From positions 1 to 64,000 of the forward strand of contig CAIJPS010000043.1 in the NCBI GenBank assembly GCA_903822595.1: a stretch of 64,000 bases of DNA. Direction: 5' to 3'. The notes beneath the pieces were generated by a model that saw only the letters and a program-made list of their open reading frames with translations, made no database searches and was not told the origin of the DNA. The position numbers and the translations under genes are program-made. The stretch is from an uncultured Chlorobiaceae bacterium. Lineage in GTDB: Bacteria > Bacteroidota > Chlorobiia > Chlorobiales > Chlorobiaceae. Below are positions 53,006-62,688 of this stretch, piece after piece. Each line of letters starts with the position of its first letter. The first letter of the stretch is position 1.

Positions 53006-54262
53006 ATGAAAATCATCGATCGCTATATCCTGAAATCGCTCATAGGGCCCTTCATTTTTGCTTTTGTCACCATTATTTTTGTCCTGATTCTCCAGTTCTT
53101 TGCCACCTTTGCCGATCGTTTTATCGGTAAGGGTATCGGATTTTCTGCTATGATGGAACTCATTCTGCTGCAGTCTGCGTGGATGGTCGGGCTTGCGGCA
53201 CCCATGTCCGTGCTTGTTGCAGTCGTCATGGCATTCGGCTCTTTGACAACCACCTCTGAAATGACCGTTTTAAGGGCATCCGGTATTTCTCTTTACCGGC
53301 TCATGATTCCTGTACTCTTTGCTGGCCTGCTTCTATCCTTCTTTGTTGAACGTTTCAATAATATCGTGCTTCCCCAGGCAAACTATTATGCCAAATCGAT
53401 GATGGTCGATATCGCACGCTCAAAACCGGCCTTTGGATTAACGGAAAACGCTTTTTCAACCCTTGCGGATGGTTACTCCATCTTCGTTCGCAGCACCGAT
53501 GAGCGCTCAAAGGAGCTCAGGGGTATTGTCATCTATGATGCCACAAGGCGGGATTATAATACCATGGTGACAGCCCGGAAAGGCACCATTGAATTTACCG
53601 GTGATGCTCAGTATCTGGTCATGACGCTCTTCAATGGTGAAATTCACCAGGTACGCCAACCCGATCACAAAAGCTACCGTATCATGAGTTTTCAGAAGCA
53701 CCGCTTTGTTTTTGAGTCATCAGGCTTTGGTTTTTCACGCTCTTCGGAAAGCCGAATGCGCTCAGGCGATACCGAGCTTTCCGCAAAAGAGCTGCTTGCC
53801 ATCGGCGATGAATTCAGGAAAAGAATTTCGGAATCCGAAAAACGTATCACAACAGAGAAGTTGCCCGCCAAACCGGGAGCGGGTATCGCAGGTTTTGTCG
53901 ATCGCCAGCCTCTTCAGCTTGCGGCTGAACTCAAAAGCATCGAAGCCGACCGGAACATGTACAATCGCTATATGGCGGCTTATCATAAAAAATATGCGCT
54001 CTCTCTTGCCTGCTTTGTCTTTGTCCTTGTTGGTGCTCCCCTTGGCGTTCTTGCGAGACGGGGCGGGTTCGGTGTTGGAGCGGCCATTTCGCTATTCCTC
54101 TTTGTGCTCTACTGGATGATCATGATTTCCGGAGAAAAAATTGCCGAAAGAGGCATCCTAGACCCCATGATCTCCATGTGGCTGGCTAATATTGTCATGG
54201 CCACGGTCGGGATCACTCTTGTGGCGAGTTTGAATGGTTCGGTTTTCAATACCTCCCGGTAG
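53006..54262 (+). CDS. LptF/LptG-family permease of lipopolysaccharide export
   Basis: This 418-residue protein has the LptF/G pattern: IIDRYILKSLIGPFIFA start, MSVLVAVVMAFGSLTTTSEMTVLRASGIS motif, a periplasmic beta-jellyroll region (about 130-300), and three C-terminal helices with LACFVFVLVGAPLGVLARRGG. It is half of the inner-membrane part of the Lpt ATP-driven bridge that brings LPS to the outer membrane. Whether it is F or G cannot be told. No other lpt gene is in the window. Confidence 0.88.
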   Translation: MKIIDRYILKSLIGPFIFAFVTIIFVLILQFFATFADRFIGKGIGFSAMMELILLQSAWMVGLAAPMSVLVAVVMAFGSLTTTSEMTVLRASGISLYRLMIPVLFAGLLLSFFVERFNNIVLPQANYYAKSMMVDIARSKPAFGLTENAFSTLADGYSIFVRSTDERSKELRGIVIYDATRRDYNTMVTARKGTIEFTGDAQYLVMTLFNGEIHQVRQPDHKSYRIMSFQKHRFVFESSGFGFSRSSESRMRSGDTELSAKELLAIGDEFRKRISESEKRITTEKLPAKPGAGIAGFVDRQPLQLAAELKSIEADRNMYNRYMAAYHKKYALSLACFVFVLVGAPLGVLARRGGFGVGAAISLFLFVLYWMIMISGEKIAERGILDPMISMWLANIVMATVGITLVASLNGSVFNTSR

Positions 54263-54283
54263 CGGGATGAGGTGCAAAAGAGA

Positions 54284-54676
54284 TCACACGCAGTTGTTTC
54301 CTTCACCCTTCTCTTTATAGCCGCAGCAAAGTTCTTTTTTTAGCCCCTTGTCATCAAGACAGACAAAGGTGATATGCGTACTGAAAGCCATAACTCGTTC
54401 ACCGGTCTCAATACTTTTCTTGTAAACACGCACGGTGTACTCGATAGAGGTATGGCCGATTTTACTTTTCTCAGTCACAAAACAGAGGATAGAGCCGCCT
54501 CGTATACTTTTTTTGAACTCTACCTTGTCCATACCAACGGTCACGAAGTTGCAGCCGGGATAATCCAGAGAGACCGTGATATATCCGATTTCGTCAATCC
54601 ATTTCAAAAGATTGCCGCCGAAGAGAAAACCGTAATGGTTGAGATGTTCAGGAAGGACAAGTTTATAGGTTTCCAT
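54284..54676 (-). CDS. Hot-dog-fold acyl-CoA thioesterase
   Basis: This 130-residue hot-dog protein carries [19 protein letters not shown], the central helix with the active-site Asp of the BACH/YciA group, and strands [15 protein letters not shown] and [10 protein letters not shown]. It would hydrolyse acyl-CoA in the cytosol. The C-terminal tail has two adjacent Cys ([15 protein letters not shown]) that are not part of the fold. It converges with the lpt permease gene. Confidence 0.87.
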   Translation of the reverse strand: METYKLVLPEHLNHYGFLFGGNLLKWIDEIGYITVSLDYPGCNFVTVGMDKVEFKKSIRGGSILCFVTEKSKIGHTSIEYTVRVYKKSIETGERVMAFSTHITFVCLDDKGLKKELCCGYKEKGEGNNCV

Positions 54677-54912
54677 AATTCAAGAGATCCAGGTTAGGGT
54701 GAGGCACGAACCTTATCAAGGTAAATCCGGCAGCACTCATAAACAAAAAAACCTTGCTTTATAAAATTGCGACAGTGATTCGATGGAGCCTGACACCTCT
54801 TTTATCAGGTTGTAAGAATCTTGCATGCGGTGCGGCAAATTTCTGTACATTTATAGTAATTTTATAAGGCAATGGAGCGCACGTCAATTCCAATCATCAA
54901 ACAAAAACCATC

Positions 54913-56355
54913 ATGAAGCTCCGTGTAAAAGCCCGCTTCGGGCGGCTATGGATTCTGATGACCTTTGTGCTCGGCGTGCTATGCTCAGTTCTCTTTTTCG
55001 AGACGGTATGGGCAAATGATGCCGAAGAATTTGAGGTATTCAGGAAAAAAGCTGAACAAGGAGACGTTGCATCTCAATTTTGGGTCGGCTACTCTTATTC
55101 CAATGGAAAAGGCGTTACAAAAGACGATGCCGAAGCCGTGAAATGGTATCGTATGGCGGCTGATCAGGGAAATGCATCTGCTCAGTGCAATCTTGGAGTT
55201 ATGTACTACAATGGTCAAGGTGTCACAAAAGACGATGCCGAGGCCGTGAAATGGTATCGTATGGCGGCTGATCAGGGAGATGCATGTGCTCAGAGCAATC
55301 TTGGGGGGGTATACTGGCATGGTGTCGGTGTCGAAAAAAACTATCCCGAAGCTTTGAAGTGGTATCGTATGGCGGCTGATCAGGGATATGCAGGTGCCGA
55401 CAAAAACTATGCCGAACTTCTACAATGGTATCGCCTTATAGCTGATCGAGGAGATGCGGATGCACAGTATCGTCTTGGGTTTATGTATTACAATGGTCAA
55501 GGTGTCACAAAAGACGATGCCGAGGCCGTGAAATGGTATCGTATGGCGGCTGACCAGGGAGATGTACCGGCCCAGAGCAATCTTGGGAGTATATATTTGC
55601 ATGGTGTTGGTGTCGAAAAAAATTATTCCGAAGCTGTGAAATGGTATCGCATGGCGGCTGATCAGGGAGATGCAAAAGCTCAATGTTGTCTCGGAAACAT
55701 CTACGTTGAAGGTACGGGTGTCGAAAAAAACTATGCCGAAGCCGTGAAATGGTATCGCATGGCGGCTGATCAGGGAGATGCACCTGCCCAGAGCAATCTT
55801 GGGAGTATATATTTGCATGGTGCCGGTGTTGAAATAAACTATTCTGAAGCAGTGAAGTGGTATCGTATGGCGGCTGATCAGGGATATGCAAAAGCTCAGC
55901 ATAACCTCGGATGGTTATACTCCAAAGGCAAAGGTGTTGATAAAAACGATGCTGATGCGGCGAAATGGTATCGCCTTGCTGCTGTTCAGGGACTTGCAGA
56001 AGCTCAGAACAATCTTGGGTTTATGTACTCCAATGGTCAAGGAGTGACAAAAAACGATGCCGAGGCAGTGAAATGGTATCGCATGGCGGCTGATCAGGGT
56101 CGTGCAAGTGCTCAGTATAATCTTGGTTATCACTACATGTATGGTCAAGGTGTCGAACAAAACAAAGCTGAAGCGATGAAATGGTATCAGCTTTCGGCTG
56201 ATCAGGGATATGAAGAGGCCAAAAAGGCTATCAGCAGTTCCGGCTCATCATCCCGTGCATCAACGAACTTCCGGCACGATTCTCCACTCTCTCGCTCACA
56301 GTCGATGAATGGAGCTGCATTATCACATCAACGAGTCAAACAAACAGCATACTGA
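54913..56355 (+). CDS. Secreted Sel1-repeat protein
   Basis: This 480-residue protein has a signal or anchor helix (LWILMTFVLGVLCSVLFFETVWA) and about 11 Sel1-type repeats of 36 residues (A-EAVKWYRMAADQGxAxAQxNLGxMYxxGxGV). Many copies differ by only a few bases. One unit near residues 155-165 is shortened so that GYAG runs straight into ADKNYAELLQWY. Sel1 proteins are alpha-solenoid scaffolds for protein-protein contact, probably in the periplasm here. The C-terminus is Ser/Arg-rich. The partner is unknown. Confidence 0.88.
   Translation: MKLRVKARFGRLWILMTFVLGVLCSVLFFETVWANDAEEFEVFRKKAEQGDVASQFWVGYSYSNGKGVTKDDAEAVKWYRMAADQGNASAQCNLGVMYYNGQGVTKDDAEAVKWYRMAADQGDACAQSNLGGVYWHGVGVEKNYPEALKWYRMAADQGYAGADKNYAELLQWYRLIADRGDADAQYRLGFMYYNGQGVTKDDAEAVKWYRMAADQGDVPAQSNLGSIYLHGVGVEKNYSEAVKWYRMAADQGDAKAQCCLGNIYVEGTGVEKNYAEAVKWYRMAADQGDAPAQSNLGSIYLHGAGVEINYSEAVKWYRMAADQGYAKAQHNLGWLYSKGKGVDKNDADAAKWYRLAAVQGLAEAQNNLGFMYSNGQGVTKNDAEAVKWYRMAADQGRASAQYNLGYHYMYGQGVEQNKAEAMKWYQLSADQGYEEAKKAISSSGSSSRASTNFRHDSPLSRSQSMNGAALSHQRVKQTAY
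55060..56225 (+). repeat. Tandem 108-bp Sel1 repeats
   Basis: About eleven in-frame units, each with the near-invariant core AAATGGTATCG-ATGGCGGCTGATCAGGG. High base identity between copies would allow expansion and contraction by recombination. Confidence 0.85.
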
Positions 56356-56500
56356 ACGACAGTATTCGTAGAACATAACCTTTTTCATCTATTGGAAATA
56401 ACAATAATTTGTCGTTAACTTGTGATTAAAAAATCGTTGCCGAGTAGGCTTTCCCCCTCTGATATCACTTAAAAGTAATATCTCTGGCATTGCAAGAGCA

Positions 56501-57355
56501 ATGACGCATTCCAAAAATCCGGATATTCCGAAGGTAAAGATGGACAACGCTGATGATGACAATAAAGAGCTGAAAATACACCAACCGTTGCATGAGGTTC
56601 TGGAATGTCACGCGACATCGGAGGGCGACGTCGGAAGCAGGATACTCATCGTCGAAGATGACGTGGCTATCTTGAAATGTGTACAACAATACCTGACGCA
56701 AAATGGGTATGAGGTCACAGCGGTTAGCTCAGCTCATGAGTTTTACCAGCACATTTTCAGAGAGTCCTATGCGGTTGTTGTGCTCGATGTCGGTCTGCCC
56801 GACCAGAATGGCCTGATTCTCGCAGAATATGCCAGAAAGAACACGGAAATGCGCATCATCATCTATTCCGGGCACGATACCATTGATGACCAGCTTGCTG
56901 GTCATTATGCCGGTGCTGATCTTTATCTGGTTAAACCGATCGATTTTCGTCAACTCTCCGCCTCCATCGCCGGGCTGCTCAGCCGTATGGTCGAACCAGC
57001 CATACCACAGCACATTCTTGCCGAGCAACCACCACCACCTTTGCCGAAACAACAGGAACACTGGAGACTTATAAGCCGTAGATGGGTATTGCAATCCCCC
57101 CAAGGCAACGAGATCAAGCTTACCAACAAAGAGCTTGACTTTATGATCCAGCTCATCTCAAACTCCAACACCGTTGTTCCGCGGTTTGAACTGCTGGTGA
57201 AACTCGGCTATCTCAACAACGAATCCGGTCACCACTCTCTGCAATCTCTTGTTAACCGTTTGCGCAAAAAAATAGAATTTCATAACACGCAATCTCCAAT
57301 CCAGACATCCTATGGTATCGGTTATACGTTTCTGGACGACATAACCCTCGAGTAA
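56501..57355 (+). CDS. OmpR-family response regulator
   Basis: This 284-residue regulator has a receiver domain (about 46-165: ILIVEDDVAILK, phospho-acceptor in VVVLDVGLPDQNG, and LVKPIDF) and a C-terminal winged-helix DNA-binding domain (about 185-280: KLTNKELDFMIQLISNSN and VNRLRKKIEF, ending YGIGYTFLDD). A 45-residue hydrophilic extension precedes the receiver. No kinase gene is adjacent. Confidence 0.9.
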   Translation: MTHSKNPDIPKVKMDNADDDNKELKIHQPLHEVLECHATSEGDVGSRILIVEDDVAILKCVQQYLTQNGYEVTAVSSAHEFYQHIFRESYAVVVLDVGLPDQNGLILAEYARKNTEMRIIIYSGHDTIDDQLAGHYAGADLYLVKPIDFRQLSASIAGLLSRMVEPAIPQHILAEQPPPPLPKQQEHWRLISRRWVLQSPQGNEIKLTNKELDFMIQLISNSNTVVPRFELLVKLGYLNNESGHHSLQSLVNRLRKKIEFHNTQSPIQTSYGIGYTFLDDITLE

Positions 57356-58122
57356 CCCCCTGCAAAGTACCCACGGCAATTCCAGATTTGAAAATGCGAA
57401 ATAAAATTTTATCGATTAAGCTCCTCTATCAATTTTATGGCATAAGCTTTTAACTACAAGTTTTTCCGTAATGACGGGTCGGTTTGACCTGATTTCTTGT
57501 TGTTCGGCCTTGTCTTTACTTCGGAAGTAATTCTTGTTGAGCGCTTATAGATTTCCATTACCATAAAAAAAGTGGTTGTTCGGAGAGATTAATCGAAAAA
57601 TAGAAATAAAATATAATTAATGTGTTTGTTATAAACGAATGCCTCAGTTGTCAATTTAACTTGATTCTGTATATAAAATCATAGGCTTTTGTTTTTGGAT
57701 ACCATATACAATAGCCTCATAAATTTTATTCATGCCCTCAAATATATAACCGAAAAAAAACAGCGAACTATATGCCGCTGTTTTTATACGTTACTATTTA
57801 CCTATTTACCTCAATGACCCACGCATAATTAAAATCAAATAAGTTCTCGCAAAATTCTCGCAAAATTCTCACAAATCAGTTGTTCCGAGGGAGTTTTTTT
57901 GGGAATTATACATCGCTTAATTGCCTGTTACGGTTATTGAATATGATGATTAATGATTTTTTATTGCCTTTAAACAGTGTATCTTAGTAGTGATAAAGTG
58001 CGTTTGTATGAACAGGGTTTAAACTTACCTCTTTTACTGTTTTGTCAAAGGGCTCACTTTAGTTGATTCAACATCGGATTATTCTAATAACTGTAAAATT
58101 TGGATATAACAGGGGATAGATT
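57356..58122. other. AT-rich 770-bp gap
   Basis: No gene is supported. It contains a bidirectional terminator-like stem AAAAACAGCG/CGCTGTTTTT at 57756-57785 and three tandem copies of an 11-base unit TTCTCGCAAAA (the last altered) at about 57844-57876. The sequence is much richer in A and T than the flanking core genes. Confidence 0.5.
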
Positions 58123-58689
58123 ATGGATTGGCAAAAAGAATTATTGAATCAGCAACACCAAGAACGAAATAATGATGAGGCAAAAAAAATATTAGAAGAT
58201 ATTTGCAAAAAGAAAATTAATGATTATTGGGATAAGATTATTCTGGCAAATAAGAATGTGCACCATGATATTCGATTGGTTATACAGAAATCAAATAAAG
58301 GAGATTTAATTCTATTTCCACAAAAAGAGCAGCAGAAGATTGGAAAAGGTTTGTTCAAATCTGATATGCGTATAGACTATAAGTATGATTATCCTGATGG
58401 AAATTGCTCGGGTTCAATAAGTTTTGATGGCACTTATTTTGTGCTTGATTATTATAATTCAATAGGTTGTGACCATGGTAGAAATCATTTTCAACACAAG
58501 CTTGCCGAAAACGACATTGACATAATTCTCGAAAATGTATGCATGCAAAGAGATATAAGTTACCAACTTCAAAGTAATAAGGATCTGATCCTCCAGCAAT
58601 CTTGCTCAAAAAGAGAATATTTGCGTTATAAGAATAGTGTCACACAAACAACTTCTTTTTTTAATAAAATCTTGAATATTTTTGCATAA
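58123..58689 (+). CDS. Unrecognised accessory protein
   Basis: This 188-residue protein is rich in Lys, Asn, Asp and Ile and is encoded by AT-rich DNA unlike neighbouring core genes, which suggests recent transfer. The N-terminus is helical (WQKELLNQQHQERNNDEAKK); the middle has strands (KYDYPDGNCSGSISFDGTYFVLDYY) with a possible CDHGRNH metal-like cluster. No signal peptide or membrane helix is seen. No family is recognised. It lies between the AT-rich gap and the FGE-fold gene. Confidence 0.6.
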   Translation: MDWQKELLNQQHQERNNDEAKKILEDICKKKINDYWDKIILANKNVHHDIRLVIQKSNKGDLILFPQKEQQKIGKGLFKSDMRIDYKYDYPDGNCSGSISFDGTYFVLDYYNSIGCDHGRNHFQHKLAENDIDIILENVCMQRDISYQLQSNKDLILQQSCSKREYLRYKNSVTQTTSFFNKILNIFA

Positions 58690-58951
58690 ATAACCTGAAC
58701 GGATGAGCCTGTTTTTTTTACTATTAAAATGTCAGGAATAAAATTGCAGTGGTAAAAGCAAAATACTATGTGATCTCTGGGCGACTTGAATAAGTCATCG
58801 CTAAGGATACGGTCAGCGATGGAAGCTCAAAGCTTGGGAAAAGGTGAAGTGTCTAATGTTGCTAAAGAATTAGCCATTTAAGCAACAGAAACAAACCAAC
58901 TCTTTGCTTCAACATCACACACGAGTGAGATAACTGATAACTGGAGATAAG
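58690..58951. other. Gap before the FGE-fold gene
   Basis: No gene is supported. Short frames here, such as the stretch around 58780-58870, are broken by stops and may be a remnant. The ribosome-binding site GGAGAT of the next gene lies at the right end. Confidence 0.3.
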
Positions 58952-59917
58952 ATGAATCTGGTTACTAAAATCTTGGGCCGCAAACAGGAACTCACCCGTG
59001 AGGTATCACCTGAACAGCTTTGCCTGGGTGTAAATGCGAGCACTCTTAACATGAGTGACGACTCTCTCCTCCGAAACTTCGTTGTAATTCGCGGTGGTGA
59101 GTTTGCGATGGGCAGTCCAGCGATTGAATTGCTTCGCGGCAACGATGAAACCCGGCATCAGGTATGGGTGAGTGATTTTTCTCTATCCAGATATGCTGTG
59201 ACCGTTGCCGAGTTCAGGAGATTTGCGGAAGCGTGTGGTTATCTGACTGATGTTTCAAAAGGTCTCTTTCACTTTATTCACCGTCATGATGAAGAAAAAG
59301 CGGAAGAGGGAGTAAACTGGTTTAAAGGAGCATCGGGCAAAGTGCGGCACCAGAGCAAAGATAATCATCCTGTTTTGCACGTGAGCTGGCATGATGCTGT
59401 TGCCTACTGCCAGTGGTTGACGGAAAAAACAGGGAAGGTGTTTCGGCTGCCGACTGAAGCTGAGTGGGAATATGCTTGCCGTGCTGAAACTACAACGCCT
59501 TTTCATAGCGGAGAGAAACTGGAGACTGGGCAGGCAAACTATAAAGTAGGCAATCCATACCACAAGCATCAAAATGAAGTTTACCAACAGAACACTGGTG
59601 CTGTTCACAGGTTTGTTCCAAATGAACAGAACACCGTTGCGGTTAACAGTTTTGTTCCAAATGCGTGGGGGTTGTACAACATGCACGGTAATGTCTGGGA
59701 GTGGTGCAGTGACTGGTACGGCGCAAGCTACTATAATGAATGTAAATCAAAAGGTACTGTTGCCAATCCTGCGGGGCCTGCAACGGGTTTGGTCCGTGTG
59801 CTTCGTGGTGGGGGTTGGAATTGCGAGCCGAGGCTCTGTCGGTCGGCTTATCGTTATAATACGCGCCCTTACTTGCGTAAAAATTTCGTTGGCTTCCGCT
59901 TGGTCTTTGAGCCGTAG
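58952..59917 (+). CDS. Formylglycine-generating-enzyme-fold (SUMF1) protein, DGR-target-like
   Basis: This 321-residue protein has the FGE/C-type-lectin fold: VIRGGEFAMGS at the start, HPVLHVSWHDAVAYCQWLTEKTGKVFRLPTEAEWEYACR in the middle, and NAWGLYNMHGNVWEWCSDWY. The end reads RVLRGGGWNCEPRLCRSAYR then YNTRPYLRKNFVGFRL. This family includes true formylglycine-generating enzymes (two catalytic Cys; here a C-x4-C in WNCEPRLCRS occupies the right place) and DGR variable proteins in which Asn codons of this segment are mutated. A 39-bp tandem duplication (59588-59662) repeats the segment NT-AV--FVPN. No sulfatase gene is adjacent and the protein is cytosolic as read. Confidence 0.78.
   Translation: MNLVTKILGRKQELTREVSPEQLCLGVNASTLNMSDDSLLRNFVVIRGGEFAMGSPAIELLRGNDETRHQVWVSDFSLSRYAVTVAEFRRFAEACGYLTDVSKGLFHFIHRHDEEKAEEGVNWFKGASGKVRHQSKDNHPVLHVSWHDAVAYCQWLTEKTGKVFRLPTEAEWEYACRAETTTPFHSGEKLETGQANYKVGNPYHKHQNEVYQQNTGAVHRFVPNEQNTVAVNSFVPNAWGLYNMHGNVWEWCSDWYGASYYNECKSKGTVANPAGPATGLVRVLRGGGWNCEPRLCRSAYRYNTRPYLRKNFVGFRLVFEP
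59806..59905 (+). other. Possible DGR variable region in the FGE-fold gene
   Basis: Fixed residues RVLRGG, P, RSA, R, P, GFR alternate with positions coded tgc, ctc, tat, tat, tac, ttg and ttc where related proteins often have AAC/AAT. The pattern suits adenine mutagenesis, but normal divergence of this fold could give the same look. No template repeat is present in the window. Confidence 0.4.
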
Positions 59918-60045
59918 TCATTTGGCTGCTCATTTTGATGTCCGCTGAATTGTAAGGATCACTATATTGTCCTTTCAGGGAAGAAAAAAAGATAAGCCTG
60001 TCATCATTATTTATTGATAACTAACATGAATAAAGGACAATAGTT

Positions 60046-60996
60046 ATGGGCCTGCAGCTTGGTCAAGCCATAAAAATTGTGGCACAAACAAAGGTATATC
60101 TTCTTTACCGTACCTTGGTTTACAGTGCTATCGCCGGTGTTGTTGCACTCTTTCTTGCTGTTCTTGTGCTTTTCGGCACTGTTTTCGGGAGCGGTGCCGC
60201 GGTAGTGCTGTTTTTTATTGCGCTCTTTGCCGGTGGCTTTGGCTTCAGGCTACTGCGAGAATATGTGCTTTATCTCCTGCAGGCTGGCCATATTGCCCTG
60301 ATTACCGAGATTGCCGAAAAAGGGAGTTTGCCGACAGGTATTTCCCAGACGGTGTGGGCAAAAGAGCGGGTAATGAAATACTACAAAGAGGTGAGTGTTC
60401 TTGCACTTGTCGATCAACTGGTCAAGGGTGTGCTTGTTTCGCTCAACCGGACGCTTTTCAACGTGATGAATGCTTTGCCGATACCAGCGCTTGAAGGTCT
60501 TGCGAGCATGGTGCAGCGCATCGTGAATTTCAGCCTTACCTATATTGATGAGTCCGTAATCGCCTATACTTTCCGTACCGGGAACGAGAATGTTTTTGAT
60601 GCTGCCAGATCCGGTATCATCATCTATTGCCAGTCATGGAAGTCGTTACTGAAGAATGCTGTGGCGCTGACGCTGCTCAGTTATTTCTTCGTTATGGTGA
60701 CAACCATTGTTTTTATGATCCCCCTTGGCACTCTTGCCTTGTTTCTTCCCTCTTCCTGGGGATTTGTAAAGTTTGCGCTTTTTGTGCTCTCGCTTTTTCT
60801 TGGTATATCGGCAAAATGGATACTCTTCGATCCGATTGCCTGCACATCGACCTTGCTGACTTTTCTGAAGGAGGCTGAATCGACGAAGCCTGATCCTGCA
60901 TGGGAAGCAAAAATCGAAGCTGTCAGCGACAAGTTTCGCACCCTGAAGGAAAAAGCGGGGGAAGCGATACGTACTCCGGCAACATCGAGGTTATAA
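60046..60996 (+). CDS. Polytopic inner-membrane protein, unrecognised family
   Basis: This 316-residue protein has five to six predicted helices: two near the N-terminus (about 23-75), one amphipathic pair in the middle (120-165), and two to three at 205-265. The segment DESVIAYTFR-GNENVFDAAR followed by GIIIYCQSWK is conserved-looking and lies between helices. The C-terminus is hydrophilic and helical. No transport motif is recognised. It precedes the Nramp gene by 32 bases and may be in one operon with it. Confidence 0.6.
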   Translation: MGLQLGQAIKIVAQTKVYLLYRTLVYSAIAGVVALFLAVLVLFGTVFGSGAAVVLFFIALFAGGFGFRLLREYVLYLLQAGHIALITEIAEKGSLPTGISQTVWAKERVMKYYKEVSVLALVDQLVKGVLVSLNRTLFNVMNALPIPALEGLASMVQRIVNFSLTYIDESVIAYTFRTGNENVFDAARSGIIIYCQSWKSLLKNAVALTLLSYFFVMVTTIVFMIPLGTLALFLPSSWGFVKFALFVLSLFLGISAKWILFDPIACTSTLLTFLKEAESTKPDPAWEAKIEAVSDKFRTLKEKAGEAIRTPATSRL

Positions 60997-61028
60997 GACA
61001 AAGAAAAACCTTTTAATCAGGAAAGACG

Positions 61029-62276
61029 GTGAGTCAATATCCGGAAAGGAAGGCTTTTTCGTTCAAGACACTTCTCGGTTTTCTTGGCCCCGGTTTTCTT
61101 GTGACGGTAGGCTTTGTTGATCCAGGTAATTGGGCAACGAATATTGAGGGAGGGTCGAAGTTCGGCTATGAATTGCTCTGGGTGGTTACTCTTGGCACTT
61201 TCATGCTGGTGCTTATTCAGCATATGGCTGCAAAGCTTGGCATTGCTACCGGAAAATCACTGGCGGTCAACATCCGCGACAATTTTCCGAAGCCGGTTAC
61301 CGCTTTTCTTGGGGTGAGTGTGGTGCTTGCCTGTATTGCAACGGATGTTGCCGAGCTTCTGGGGGGCGGGATAGGCTTTAGTCTGCTTTTCGGTATGCCT
61401 CTCTGGATGGGAGCGCTGCTGACGCTGCTTCTTGAGGTGTTCCTGATCATCAGCCAGCGCTACCACAGGGTTGAAACCATTATTGTGGGTTTCCTTGGCA
61501 TTATCACCCTCTGTTATCTTGCCGAACTTTTCATTGTCAGGCCGGAGTGGTCAGGAGTTGTGACAGGGCTTTTTGTGCCGAAGGTTGGCCGGGAGAGCAT
61601 TTATGTTGCTCTGGCCATTCTCGGGGCGCTGGTGATGCCACACAATATCTTTCTCCATTCAAACGTCATTCACAGTCGGGAGTGGGGAATTTCGGAGGAC
61701 GAGAAGAGGGAGTTGCTTCGCTATGAAAAGATGGATACCATCCTCGCCATGACACTCGGGTGGGTGGTGAACTCTTCGATGATCATTGTTGCTTCCGCTG
61801 TGTTTTTCCATAATCATTTGTCGGTAAACAGTATCGAGCAGGCATCGGCAACACTGAAGCCTCTTGCCGGAGCGCTTGCCGGTTTGCTGTTTGCCGTTGC
61901 TCTTGTTTTTTCAGGTATTGGCTCTTCCATCACCTCCTCCATGGCGGAAGCCGATGTGATAACAGGTTTCCTGGGCAAGCCGGAGGATCCGCGAACGACG
62001 CTCTACCGGGTTTCGGTCTTTGTTACTGCCATTCCGGCCCTTCTTGTCATTCTCCTGAGTTTTGACAGCTTCCACATCCTGATTTTAAGCCAGGTGGTTT
62101 TGAGCCTGCAGCTTCCCTTTACCCTTTTGCCACTGTTGATGCTTTGCCGTAACCGAAAAGTGATGGGCGGTTTCAGAAGCGGAAATGCCGAGTTTGTTGC
62201 AGCCCTTCTCATTTCTCTGCTTGTTATCGCTCTCAACGGCTATTTTTTTTACACTACCATGACAGGAGAAGGCTGA
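61029..62276 (+). CDS. Nramp-family divalent metal transporter
   Basis: This 415-residue transporter of the Nramp/MntH group imports Mn2+ or Fe2+ with protons. The metal site is visible in helix 1 (VGFVDPGNWATNIEGGS) and helix 6 (LVMPHNIFLHSNVI). It has about 11 helices. It starts with GTG at 61029. The UspA gene follows two bases after its stop, so the two are coupled. Confidence 0.9.
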   Translation: MSQYPERKAFSFKTLLGFLGPGFLVTVGFVDPGNWATNIEGGSKFGYELLWVVTLGTFMLVLIQHMAAKLGIATGKSLAVNIRDNFPKPVTAFLGVSVVLACIATDVAELLGGGIGFSLLFGMPLWMGALLTLLLEVFLIISQRYHRVETIIVGFLGIITLCYLAELFIVRPEWSGVVTGLFVPKVGRESIYVALAILGALVMPHNIFLHSNVIHSREWGISEDEKRELLRYEKMDTILAMTLGWVVNSSMIIVASAVFFHNHLSVNSIEQASATLKPLAGALAGLLFAVALVFSGIGSSITSSMAEADVITGFLGKPEDPRTTLYRVSVFVTAIPALLVILLSFDSFHILILSQVVLSLQLPFTLLPLLMLCRNRKVMGGFRSGNAEFVAALLISLLVIALNGYFFYTTMTGEG

Positions 62277-62277
62277 G

Positions 62278-62688
62278 ATGAAGGTTTACCGGGAGATTCT
62301 TGTTGCCATTGACTGCTCGAGGGTTGATGATTTTCTTGTCGAAGAGGTATCAGCACTCGCTCTTCAGCTTGGTGCCACACTGCATTTGCTTCATGTCATC
62401 CATTCCCATACCCTTGACCAGGAAAGGTTTCTCCGTGAAGAGGCTACGTATATACTCGACCGTTATCGCAAAAAACTAGAGGCAGAGGGGCTTGAGGTTA
62501 ATGTTGTGATCAGAAGCGGAGAGCCGGAGCGTGAGATTCTCCGGGAGATTGAGGAGAAGAGCTATGATCTTGTAGCAATGGCTGCCCATGGCCACAGTTT
62601 GCCGGAAAGAATACTTTTCGGTAGCGTTTCAAGGACTCTTCGTCAAAACATCTCCATACCGTTGTTTCTGATCAAGCCTGATCGCTGA
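62278..62688 (+). CDS. Universal stress protein (UspA family)
   Basis: This 136-residue alpha/beta protein has the UspA ATP-binding loop in AAHGHSLPERILFGSVSRTL (G-x2-G-x9-GS type) and an N-terminal ILVAIDCS. It is coupled to the Nramp transporter; such pairing suggests regulation of the transporter under metal or envelope stress. Its end overlaps the convergent NFACT gene by 17 bases. Confidence 0.9.
   Translation: MKVYREILVAIDCSRVDDFLVEEVSALALQLGATLHLLHVIHSHTLDQERFLREEATYILDRYRKKLEAEGLEVNVVIRSGEPEREILREIEEKSYDLVAMAAHGHSLPERILFGSVSRTLRQNISIPLFLIKPDR

Noticed and set aside
57840-57880. CRISPR-like array
   Set aside because: Three 11-base units in tandem without spacers do not make a CRISPR array, and no cas gene is present.
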